A DNA stretch of 64,000 bases from CAZKEW01 sp964580435 (lineage in GTDB: Bacteria; Acidobacteriota; Aminicenantia; Aminicenantales; UBA8522), in the NCBI GenBank assembly GCA_964580435.1, contig CAZOKP010000002.1, positions 27,989-91,988 on the forward strand. The letters are read 5' to 3'. The notes under the pieces are model-generated. The model ran no database searches. It saw only the letters and a list, made by a program, of their open reading frames with translations, and had not been told where the DNA came from. Of this stretch, positions 44,294 through 51,596 are shown piece by piece (position 1 is the stretch's first letter; every line of letters starts with the position of its first letter). A program made the position numbers and the translations under genes.

Positions 44294-45370
44294 ATGGGTT
44301 TCTGGATCGTGCTTATCAAGATTGTCTGCGCCCTGGTCTGGTTCCTTGTCCTGACTCTCTATCTCACCTGGGCTGAAAGGAAGGAAAGCGCCGTCATTCA
44401 GGACAGGATTGGGGCGAACAGGGCCAGCATTTTTGGCCTCCGGGTCATCGGCCTCTTTCAGCCGTTTGCCGACGCCATCAAGATGATCTTCAAAGAAGAT
44501 TTCGTCCCTCCTTTTGCCAATCGATTCCTTCATACCCTGGCGCCTTTTCTTTCCTTCTTTTTCGTGGCGATCACTGTCTGCGCCATTCCGTTCGGAGACA
44601 AGCTGAATATCGGCGGGAGGAGCATAAGCCTGCAGGTCCTGGACATGAACGCCGGGATCCTTTTCGTCCTGGCCATGCTTTCGCTCGGAATCTACGGGAT
44701 TATCCTCAGCGGCTGGGCCTCCCGCAACAGGTTCACTCTCCTCGGAGGCATCAGGGGAGCCGCGCAGCTCATTTCCTACGAGGTCGCTTTAGGGCTCTCG
44801 CTTATCGGCATTGTCATGGTCTATCCGTCTCTGCGGCTTCAGGAGATCGTCCTCTTCCAGGGGCAGAATCTCTTTGGCTGGCTGCCTCGGTGGGGGGTGC
44901 TGCTCCAGCCTCTGGGGTTTATCGTTTTCTTCCTAGCCGCCTTAGCCGAAACCAAGAGGGTTCCGTTTGACCTGCCGGAAGGGGAATCAGAGATCATCGG
45001 TTTTTTCACCGAGTACGGGGGGCTCAAATGGGGGATGTTCATGATGACAGACTTTATGGAGATCATCATCGTCTCCTGTCTTGCGACCACTCTCTTTTTC
45101 GGGGGCTGGCAGGTCCCCTGGATGGGCTCCGACGGGTTTCATTTTCCTTGGGGCGGAGCGTGGCTTCTTCCTCATGGCCTTGTGGTTCTGTTCCAGCTTC
45201 TTGCGTTTAATGTGAAAATCGTATTCTTCTGCTGGCTCCAGATTCTCATCCGCTGGACCTACCCCCGTTACAGGTATGACCAGCTGATGGACTTGGGATG
45301 GAAAGTCCTCATCCCCTTGAGCCTGCTTAACATCATCGGGACCGGGCTGGTTATGGGATTTCTCCAATGA
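44294..45370 (+). CDS. nuoH: NADH-quinone oxidoreductase subunit H
   Basis: 358 residues, eight predicted helices. The NuoH signature is present: AERKESAVIQDRIGANRAS, then QPFADAIKMIFKE and PFDLPEGESEIIGFFTEY, the acidic quinone-channel loop. It anchors the peripheral arm. Overlaps nuoI by ATGA. Confidence 0.96.
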   Translation: MGFWIVLIKIVCALVWFLVLTLYLTWAERKESAVIQDRIGANRASIFGLRVIGLFQPFADAIKMIFKEDFVPPFANRFLHTLAPFLSFFFVAITVCAIPFGDKLNIGGRSISLQVLDMNAGILFVLAMLSLGIYGIILSGWASRNRFTLLGGIRGAAQLISYEVALGLSLIGIVMVYPSLRLQEIVLFQGQNLFGWLPRWGVLLQPLGFIVFFLAALAETKRVPFDLPEGESEIIGFFTEYGGLKWGMFMMTDFMEIIIVSCLATTLFFGGWQVPWMGSDGFHFPWGGAWLLPHGLVVLFQLLAFNVKIVFFCWLQILIRWTYPRYRYDQLMDLGWKVLIPLSLLNIIGTGLVMGFLQ

Positions 45371-45840
45371 TCGAAGCGCTGGGCTATTTTATCGAAATTA
45401 TCAAAGGCGGTTTGATCACGGCCCGCCATTTCTTCGTCAACATGGTCTTCCATATCCTCAAGCTCTTTGGCATCAAGACCAAGAGAAAAGGAGCCGTGAC
45501 CATCCAGTATCCCGAGCAGAGGAAAGAACTCGCCCGGCGGCACCGGAGCCTGCACCGGCTGACGAAAAGAGAGGACGGCAAACCGCGCTGCGTTTCCTGC
45601 ATGCTCTGCGTCACCGTCTGCCCGTCCGAGTGTATTAACGTCGAGGCCTCTGAGGATCCCGACCCTGAAATCCAGAAGGTTCCGTCGAAATTCACCATCG
45701 ACTTGAGCCGGTGCTGTTTCTGCGGATTTTGCGTTGAAGCCTGTCCCGAAGACGCCATCCGCATGGACACAGACATCATCGAGGCTTCCGAGTACACGCG
45801 CGGAGACCTCTATTATGATTTGAATAAACTCTTGAGATGA
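45367..45840 (+). CDS. nuoI: NADH-quinone oxidoreductase subunit I
   Basis: 157 residues with two [4Fe-4S] motifs, CVSCMLCVTVCPSEC and CCFCGFCVEACPEDA, holding clusters N6a and N6b. It overlaps nuoH and the following MBL gene by 4 bp each. It is the last nuo gene here: J, K, L, M and N do not follow. Confidence 0.95.
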   Translation: MIEALGYFIEIIKGGLITARHFFVNMVFHILKLFGIKTKRKGAVTIQYPEQRKELARRHRSLHRLTKREDGKPRCVSCMLCVTVCPSECINVEASEDPDPEIQKVPSKFTIDLSRCCFCGFCVEACPEDAIRMDTDIIEASEYTRGDLYYDLNKLLR

Positions 45841-46706
45841 CCGTGGAGAAGATCAGGCTGGGGGATTTTGATGTCTATGGGCTCAGGGACGGGTTTTTTT
45901 ACCTCGACGGAGGGGCTATGTTCGGCGTCGTGCCCAAAACGCTCTGGGAAAAAAAGTGTCCGGCCGACGCCCAGAACAGGATCAAGCTCGCCCTGAACTC
46001 CATCTTGATTAAAACACCCCGGTCGCTCGTTCTTGTGGAAACGGGCATCGGGACGAAATATGACCAGAAATTCCGCGGGATTTACTGCGTCGAAAAAGAA
46101 CCGGGTCTTCTGCCGTCTCTTTCCAGCGCAGGTTTCAGGCCCGAAGATATCGATTTTGTCATTAACACGCATCTCCATTTCGACCATTGCGGCGGTAATA
46201 CTCTAAGGAATGAAAAGGGCGAGCTCATACCGACGTTTCCCCGGGCTCGGTATATCATCCAGAGAGGAGAATGGGACTGGGCTAAGCAGCCCAACGAGCG
46301 GGAAAAATCCAGCTATCTCAGCGAGAATTTCTTGCCCCTGGAGGATTATGGGCTTGTCGACCTTGTCGATGGAGATAACCGCGTTACGGAAGGCGTGGAC
46401 GTTGTTCTTTCTCCCGGCCACACTCCCCGCCACCAAAGTGTCAAGGTCTCCTCCCAGGGAAGGACACTTTTTTATCTCGGCGACCTGGTGCCGACCTCCG
46501 CCCACATCGGCCTCTCCTACATCATGAGCTATGACCTCTTCCCCCTGGAGACATTGGAGACCAAAAAGAGGTTTTACGAACAGGCCACGGCAGAGGATTG
46601 GGTTTTGGCCTTTGTCCATGATCCCCGGTATTATTTCGGAAAGGTCGGGAAAAAGAACAACAAATATGAATTCGTGCCACTGCTTTCAGGCGACGGAACT
46701 TTGTAA
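45837..46706 (+). CDS. MBL-fold metallo-hydrolase
   Basis: 289 residues, start overlapping the nuoI stop as ATGA. The metal site THLHFDHCGGN sits near residue 102-113, with later His/Asp in SPGHTPRHQS and YLGDLVP. The two-metal hydrolase fold covers lactonases, glyoxalase II-like and quorum-quenching enzymes, and no substrate can be named. It replaces nuoJ in the operon order. Its coupling to nuoI suggests co-expression but not necessarily function in respiration. Confidence 0.88.
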   Translation: MTVEKIRLGDFDVYGLRDGFFYLDGGAMFGVVPKTLWEKKCPADAQNRIKLALNSILIKTPRSLVLVETGIGTKYDQKFRGIYCVEKEPGLLPSLSSAGFRPEDIDFVINTHLHFDHCGGNTLRNEKGELIPTFPRARYIIQRGEWDWAKQPNEREKSSYLSENFLPLEDYGLVDLVDGDNRVTEGVDVVLSPGHTPRHQSVKVSSQGRTLFYLGDLVPTSAHIGLSYIMSYDLFPLETLETKKRFYEQATAEDWVLAFVHDPRYYFGKVGKKNNKYEFVPLLSGDGTL

Positions 46707-46727
46707 GAGCCGACCCGATCGTGCATT

Positions 46728-46754
46728 TGACTTTGCCCGATAATAAAATATAAT
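46728..46754 (+). promoter_or_regulatory. Predicted promoter of the malic enzyme gene
   Basis: -35 TTGACT (46728-46733), a short 15-bp spacer and perfect -10 TATAAT (46749-46754), 31 bp before ATG 46786. The short spacer lowers confidence. Confidence 0.5.
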
Positions 46755-46785
46755 GACACTTTCCATAATTTAGGAGGTAATGATC

Positions 46786-48129
46786 ATGAAAACGGTGGAA
46801 GAGCTGTTGGCCAAGGCCGAACAACCGTCCAAAGACGCAATGAGGCTGCATCCGTTTTACCGTGGAAAGATCGAGGTCACCCCCAAATGCCGGATCAGAG
46901 ATTTCAATGATTTCGCGATTTGGTATACGCCGGGAGTGGCCGCGCCCTGCAAAGAAATCCAAAAAGACAAGGAAAAAGCCTACGAGATGACGAACAAATG
47001 GAATTTTGTCGCCGTCGTTTCCGACGGTTCAAGGGTTCTTGGCCTGGGGGATATCGGCCCGGAGGCAGGTCTTCCCGTCATGGAAGGAAAAGCCCTTCTT
47101 TATAAATATCTTGGAGGCGTGGACGCGTTTCCGATCTGCTTGAACACGAAGGATGCGGAACAGATCATCCAGGCGGTCAAATGGATCCAGCCGACCTTCG
47201 GCGGCATCAATCTCGAGGATATATCGCATCCCAAATGCTTTCATATTCTTGATACATTAAGGAAGGAATGCGAGATTCCCGTCTGGCACGATGACCAGCA
47301 GGGAACGGCCTGCGTGACCATCGCCGGCCTGTATAATGCAGTCAAGATCGTCGCTAAGAAATTAGCGGATATCAAGGTAGCTCTCATCGGAGCCGGGGCG
47401 GCGAATATCGCTATCGCTCGCCTTCTCGTTACGGCCGGCGTCACGCCGGGGAACATTATCGCGGTGGACTCGCGCGGCACCCTGCACAAAGACAGGGGAG
47501 ACCGGGAGACGCTGCAGACGAAGTATAAGGAAAAATGGCATCTCTGCCTAACCACCAACGCCGCAGGGATCAAGGGAGATATCCCCGAGGCCATGAGAGG
47601 CGCCGATGTGCTCCTCTCGGCTTCCAAGCCCGGGCCGGGAGTCATCAAGAAAGAGTGGGTCGCCAGCATGGCCAAAAACTCCATCGTGTTTGCCATGGCC
47701 AATCCCGTCCCCGAGATCTGGCCCTGGGAAGCTAAAGAAGCGGGTGCCCGGGTCATCGCTACGGGACGCTCCGATTTCCCCAATCAGGTCAATAACTCCT
47801 TGGGGTTCCCCGGCATCTTCAGAGGGGCGCTGGATATCCGGGCCATTTCCATCACCGATGAGATGTGCATCGAAGCGGCCAGGGAGATGGCCAGGGTAGC
47901 CGAGGACCACGGCCTGAGCGAGGAATACATCATCCCCAACATGGACCAGTGGGAGGTCTTTCCGAGAGAAGCGGTTGCCGTCGGGACGAAAGGCATCGAG
48001 CAGGGGGTCGCCAGAAAGAAAGCTTCGGCCGAAGAGCGGTTCAAAATGGCCGAAGTAACGATCAAAAGAGCCCGGGATCAAGTCAAGATGCTGATGAAGG
48101 AAGGTTTCATCGCCGACCCGGACGAATAG
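46786..48129 (+). CDS. NAD(P)-dependent malic enzyme
   Basis: 447 residues from ATG 46786 (GGAGG eight bases before; ATG 46780 is too close to it). Motifs of bacterial malic enzyme: AIWYTPGVAAPC, VSDGSRVLGLGDIGPEAG (malate site), WHDDQQGTACV and the Rossmann GAGAANIAI. It decarboxylates malate to pyruvate. No phosphotransacetylase domain is fused. It is the first gene after the nuo operon, with its own promoter. Confidence 0.95.
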   Translation: MKTVEELLAKAEQPSKDAMRLHPFYRGKIEVTPKCRIRDFNDFAIWYTPGVAAPCKEIQKDKEKAYEMTNKWNFVAVVSDGSRVLGLGDIGPEAGLPVMEGKALLYKYLGGVDAFPICLNTKDAEQIIQAVKWIQPTFGGINLEDISHPKCFHILDTLRKECEIPVWHDDQQGTACVTIAGLYNAVKIVAKKLADIKVALIGAGAANIAIARLLVTAGVTPGNIIAVDSRGTLHKDRGDRETLQTKYKEKWHLCLTTNAAGIKGDIPEAMRGADVLLSASKPGPGVIKKEWVASMAKNSIVFAMANPVPEIWPWEAKEAGARVIATGRSDFPNQVNNSLGFPGIFRGALDIRAISITDEMCIEAAREMARVAEDHGLSEEYIIPNMDQWEVFPREAVAVGTKGIEQGVARKKASAEERFKMAEVTIKRARDQVKMLMKEGFIADPDE

Positions 48130-48491
48130 AGGCGGAACCTTGAGTAAGCGTCTTGATGACAAGGGGAAAACGGCGCCTGCAAAAAGGCGGGTTGTCTGTT
48201 GACTTTTGAAAATTGCTGTGATATAAAGCTGACTAGAAAGAGGACACATCTAGCGGGGAATCAGGAGGCTGAGGGAAGAACTCAATGAGCGCATCAACGA
48301 TGACGGTCTGGAGCGATAAGACAGTCCCGCCCTAGTTGTGAATTTCTGCCAGATTCCAAGGATTCAGTGAAACGCCATTTTAGAGGATGAGCTCATATAG
48401 TCAGTAACAAGGAGGTGAGAATAGAAGGAACGGGAAACCTGAAAGTTCTAGGTAAGTAGAAAGACGCGCACATTGGAAGGAGGTTATTCAA
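48130..48491 (+). other. Intergenic region and long leader of the envelope operon
   Basis: 362 bp without a confirmed gene. It contains a weak hairpin CGCCT/AGGCG (48174-48189) after malic enzyme, then a strong promoter at 48199-48227 and about 260 nt of leader before ATG 48492. Within the leader, CTAGA/TCTAG arms (near 48232-48252) and GACgGTCT/AGACaGTC arms (48302-48326) can form hairpins. A 16-codon frame, MSASTMTVWSDKTVPP, starts at ATG 48285 behind GAGGGAAGAACTCA. This could be a regulatory leader, a small peptide or a separate small RNA. I cannot identify a known riboswitch. Confidence 0.55.
48199..48227 (+). promoter_or_regulatory. Predicted strong promoter of the lipoprotein/L,D-transpeptidase operon
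   Basis: -35 TTGACT (48199-48204), 17-bp spacer, -10 TATAAA (48222-48227). Transcription would begin near 48234, well ahead of the first gene at 48492. Confidence 0.7.
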
Positions 48492-49088
48492 ATGAAGCAT
48501 GTTATCAAGGTAATGGTTCTGGGTGTTTTTGTGATGTCTCTTTTCGTTAGCTGCGCCAAGCAGCCCACGCAAGAGATCGACGCTGCCAAAGCGGCTATCG
48601 AAGCGGCAGCGAAAGAAGGCGCGACCATTTATGCGCCTGAAGAATTGAAGGCAGTGAACGACCAATTGACCGCGGCCATGGACGAGATCAATACGCAAAG
48701 CAAGAAGTTCTTCAAGAAATACGGCCCGGCCAAGGAAATGCTGGCCAAAGCAGTGGCTGATGCTGATGCCCTGAAGGCCACCATTCCGGCAAAAAAAGAG
48801 GCTGCAAAGAACGCCGCTCTGGCGGCTCAACAAGAGGCCCAAGCGGCGATCACCGAAGCCAAGACTCTTCTGGAAAAAGCCCCCAAGGGAAAAGGTACAA
48901 AGGCCGATATCGAAGCCATGAAGGCTGACCTCAAGGGACTGGAGGATTCTTTCCCCCAGATTCAGACGGCCATCGACCAGGAAGACTATTTCGGGGCCTC
49001 CAACACCGCAGCCACTGTAAAGGAAAAAGCAGTCGCTATTTCCGACCAGGTCAAAGCGGCGATCGAAAAGGTGAAGGGGAAGAGATAA
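48492..49088 (+). CDS. Ala/Lys-rich helical lipoprotein
   Basis: 198 residues, start behind AAGGAGGTTATTCAA. Lipoprotein signal ending FVSC (Cys at about residue 21). The mature chain is nearly all predicted alpha-helix with high Ala, Lys and Glu content (AAKAAIEAAAKEGATIYAPEE), in the style of DUF4398 proteins, and ends EKVKGKR. It may be a periplasmic coiled-coil lipoprotein like Lpp, although longer. The next two genes are L,D-transpeptidases, which suggests attachment to peptidoglycan. That role is an inference. Confidence 0.8.
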   Translation: MKHVIKVMVLGVFVMSLFVSCAKQPTQEIDAAKAAIEAAAKEGATIYAPEELKAVNDQLTAAMDEINTQSKKFFKKYGPAKEMLAKAVADADALKATIPAKKEAAKNAALAAQQEAQAAITEAKTLLEKAPKGKGTKADIEAMKADLKGLEDSFPQIQTAIDQEDYFGASNTAATVKEKAVAISDQVKAAIEKVKGKR

Positions 49089-49114
49089 CTCTGTTCTGAG
49101 GCGTTGTTCTGAGT

Positions 49115-50203
49115 TTGAAGTCGGTTTCCCTCACCTTTATTCTGTCTTCGTTATTATTTTTTAGCGCGTGCAAGACACCGCCGGTTCCTCCAGAGGTCGA
49201 ACAAGCCAAGATACAGGAGAATGACCTCTGGAGGGCCGGTGCTCCTGTCTATGCGGCGGAAGAATATTCTAATTATCTCCTATCCCTGGGGCTCGCCAAA
49301 GATAAGCTGATCAAGCAAAAAGCAAAATTCGGCTGGTTCCGCAAATATGAAGAGGTGAAGGCGAGCTATCTGGCAGTTCTAGCCGAGGGCGAGGCCATCC
49401 TCAAGAAGGTTCAAGAAGAGAAAGAGTCAAAATCGAGAGACATCTCCGGCCAGCTCGCGCTTCTTGAAGACAGGATCAGCAAGCTCAAAAAGGTGACCCT
49501 GAACATGAATGAAAATGACCTGATCAGGAGAAACCTTGCCCGGGCTGGAGTGGCGTCTCAAGAGGCTGAGATCCTTCTGCGCCGGGAGAAATATGCCGAC
49601 CTTCCCGAGAAAATAAAAACAATCGACCGCCATGTCGCTCAAGCGGAGGAAGCCCTTTTTTCTATCCTGGCCCGCTATTCCGAGGAAGACCAGGTGGGGG
49701 CTTGGAGGAAATGGGCCGCCGAGACGATTGCTGAATCCAGAAAAAGGGGAACGACAGCGATCGTCGTGAATAAGTTGGAACGGACTCTGTCTTTATATAA
49801 AAAAGGGGTCCTCATTGGTGTCTATGAGATCGGATTAAGCAAGTACGGCCTGTCCGATAAGCTCTATGCCGGTGATGCGGCCACCCCCGAAGGAAAATAC
49901 AAGGTCATCAAGAAATTGCCGACGAGCCGGTTCCACAAGGCGCTCCTTATTGATTATCCAAATGAAGAAGACAAAAGGCGCTTTTCTCAGGCAAAAAAAA
50001 GAGGGCTGATCCCGCCCGGAGCTGGCATCGGCGGTCTGATCGAGATCCACGGAGGCGGTAATGATAGCATTACGAGCGGGTGCGTCGGCGTCGAGAACGA
50101 TGTGATGGACCGGATTTTTCCCGAGGTGGCTGTAGGGACTCCCGTCACCATTGTCGGTTCCCTGGAGAGCGCCGACCGGCTGATCTCCGCATTGAGAAAA
50201 TAA
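49115..50203 (+). CDS. L,D-transpeptidase family lipoprotein
   Basis: 362 residues from TTG 49115. Lipoprotein signal ending FSAC at about residue 19. A helical N-terminal region (about 25-195, related in style to the upstream lipoprotein: NDLWRAGAPVYAAEEY) precedes a YkuD domain (about 210-352). The active-site His is in IEIHGGG, and the Cys is in TSGCVGVEN, which replaces the more common SHGCIRL. LDTs cross-link peptidoglycan or attach proteins to it. First of two LDTs in the operon, 26 bp after the lipoprotein gene. Confidence 0.87.
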   Translation: MKSVSLTFILSSLLFFSACKTPPVPPEVEQAKIQENDLWRAGAPVYAAEEYSNYLLSLGLAKDKLIKQKAKFGWFRKYEEVKASYLAVLAEGEAILKKVQEEKESKSRDISGQLALLEDRISKLKKVTLNMNENDLIRRNLARAGVASQEAEILLRREKYADLPEKIKTIDRHVAQAEEALFSILARYSEEDQVGAWRKWAAETIAESRKRGTTAIVVNKLERTLSLYKKGVLIGVYEIGLSKYGLSDKLYAGDAATPEGKYKVIKKLPTSRFHKALLIDYPNEEDKRRFSQAKKRGLIPPGAGIGGLIEIHGGGNDSITSGCVGVENDVMDRIFPEVAVGTPVTIVGSLESADRLISALRK

Positions 50204-50212
50204 CCTGAGAAT

Positions 50213-50860
50213 ATGAAGAAAAAAAAGACACTTCTCCTGTCCCTGGCTGTGGTATTTGCTCTTTTTGTTGTTCTCGAAATAATAGCCTATATTCTGGCTT
50301 GGCCGAGACCTTCGCCCGAAGGAACGTTGCCCGCAGACAAACCGGGCCGCGGAATGAGTGTCGCTCGGGTCGAGGCGGACAACCTATCCCTTCAAAAAAA
50401 ATTGCTGGCGCTTCCCCCCAGGGGTATCCGTATCGTGATTGATTCAGGCCACAATACTCTCTCTCTCAAAAAGGGGAACGAAACGATTCGCCAGGCCGTT
50501 GTTTCCTGCGGTAGCGGCAGCATTCTCGAAGAACCGGGCGGAAAGAGGAAATGGATTTTTGACACGCCGAGGGGCGAATTCTATGTCAAGTCGAAGATCA
50601 ACGATCCAACCTGGGTCAAACCTGACTGGGCCTTTATTGAAGAAGGCAAAGAAGTGCCGAAAAATCAGGAAGACAGATTGGAAGCAGGAGTGTTGGGGGA
50701 TTATGCCCTGGGTTTTGGAAGCGGTTATTTCATTCATGGGACACTTTACACCCGGCTCCTCGGCAGGAGCGTTACTCATGGGTGCATCCGGGTCGGCGAC
50801 AAAGACCTGAAAGCAATCTATCAGGCTGCGTCCGTCGGGACTAAAATATACATTTATTAA
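50213..50860 (+). CDS. Membrane-anchored L,D-transpeptidase (YkuD)
   Basis: 215 residues. One N-terminal membrane helix (about 5-30), then the YkuD domain from about residue 75 with the canonical catalytic motif HGCIRVGDKDL and His in YFIHGTLY. Length fits a minimal Ldt. It is 9 bp after the previous LDT and its TAA overlaps the next ATG (TAATG). The substrate could be peptidoglycan itself or the lipoprotein at 48492. Confidence 0.92.
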   Translation: MKKKKTLLLSLAVVFALFVVLEIIAYILAWPRPSPEGTLPADKPGRGMSVARVEADNLSLQKKLLALPPRGIRIVIDSGHNTLSLKKGNETIRQAVVSCGSGSILEEPGGKRKWIFDTPRGEFYVKSKINDPTWVKPDWAFIEEGKEVPKNQEDRLEAGVLGDYALGFGSGYFIHGTLYTRLLGRSVTHGCIRVGDKDLKAIYQAASVGTKIYIY

Positions 50861-51489
50861 TGATGCGGACAAAATTGTTGCTCTCGCTTCTTTTTCTTTT
50901 TTGTATTATTGCGGCTTGCGCGGCCGAAGAAAAACCTGCACCGCAGCAACTTAACCAAAGGCTCAAAGAGGAGCTTTCCCTGGCTAAGTCGCCCGCGCTC
51001 TATTTCATATTTGACCTATCGGGAAAAAACATTAGCCTCAAGTCGAGAGGAATGGTCCTTCAGGAATGGAAAATAGAAAGCCTCCACTCTTGGGGAGAGC
51101 AACCCGCGCTTGAGACTTTGACGCTTGTCAAGAAAAGCGCCCTGTTCGCGCCCAAAAGGAAAAAGATTACGCCCGGAGCCACTGAGCAGGGCGATAAATT
51201 TGAGCTCGATGCGCTCGAGCTCAAAGACATGCCTTCAAGTTATACCTTTTATCTAGACAAGGGGATCTACCTTTATTTCAGGGCCAAGCCGAAACGGTTT
51301 ATTTCGCGGGTGGGAAATATTGGGTACCTTTTTGTCTGGTATCTCTGGGTTCCCCTGAGGAACTTAAGGTTTGAGATGAAGAAAAAGCCGTTCACCGCTA
51401 TGGAGGTAAGATTGGGCAGCAGAGAAGACTCCCAGGCTATATACTGGTCTTTCTCAGAAGGCATCAAGGGACTATTCTTTTACCCATAA
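50860..51489 (+). CDS. Hypothetical lipoprotein of the L,D-transpeptidase operon
   Basis: 209 residues. ATG overlaps the stop of the preceding LDT. Signal peptide ending CIIAACAAEE: a lipobox-type Cys near residue 20. The mature part has beta-strand-rich segments (LYFIFDLSGKNISLKSRG) and many Lys/Phe residues, with no motif I recognise. Because it is translationally coupled to two L,D-transpeptidases, an accessory role in wall remodelling is likely, but its function is unknown. Confidence 0.8.
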   Translation: MMRTKLLLSLLFLFCIIAACAAEEKPAPQQLNQRLKEELSLAKSPALYFIFDLSGKNISLKSRGMVLQEWKIESLHSWGEQPALETLTLVKKSALFAPKRKKITPGATEQGDKFELDALELKDMPSSYTFYLDKGIYLYFRAKPKRFISRVGNIGYLFVWYLWVPLRNLRFEMKKKPFTAMEVRLGSREDSQAIYWSFSEGIKGLFFYP

Positions 51490-51539
51490 GTCCTGCTCTG
51501 ATCCAGAATCGTATTTCTTAAAAATATTTATAAAATATA

Positions 51540-51560
51540 CTTGACAAAATCGTACTCAAG
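51540..51560. promoter_or_regulatory. HAIR operator (HspR binding site) of the dnaK operon
   Basis: CTTGACA-N7-ACTCAAG at 51540-51546 and 51554-51560 matches the HspR-associated inverted repeat CTTGAGT-N7-ACTCAAG at 13 of 14 positions. It covers the -35 box and most of the spacer of the dnaK promoter, so HspR (encoded at 54670) bound here would block RNA polymerase. Confidence 0.85.
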
Positions 51561-51569
51561 TTTTATATT
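51541..51569 (+). promoter_or_regulatory. Promoter of the dnaK-dnaJ-hspR-sigma operon
   Basis: Perfect -35 TTGACA (51541-51546), 17-bp spacer and -10 TATATT (51564-51569), 27 bp before dnaK ATG 51597. Confidence 0.8.
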
Positions 51570-51596
51570 ATCATATGATTAAACAAGGAGGTTCTA

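Noticed and set aside
51540..51560. CIRCE element at dnaK
   Set aside because: CIRCE is TTAGCACTC-N9-GAGTGCTAA. The repeat here has CTTGA/TCAAG arms and a 7-nt spacer, which is HAIR.
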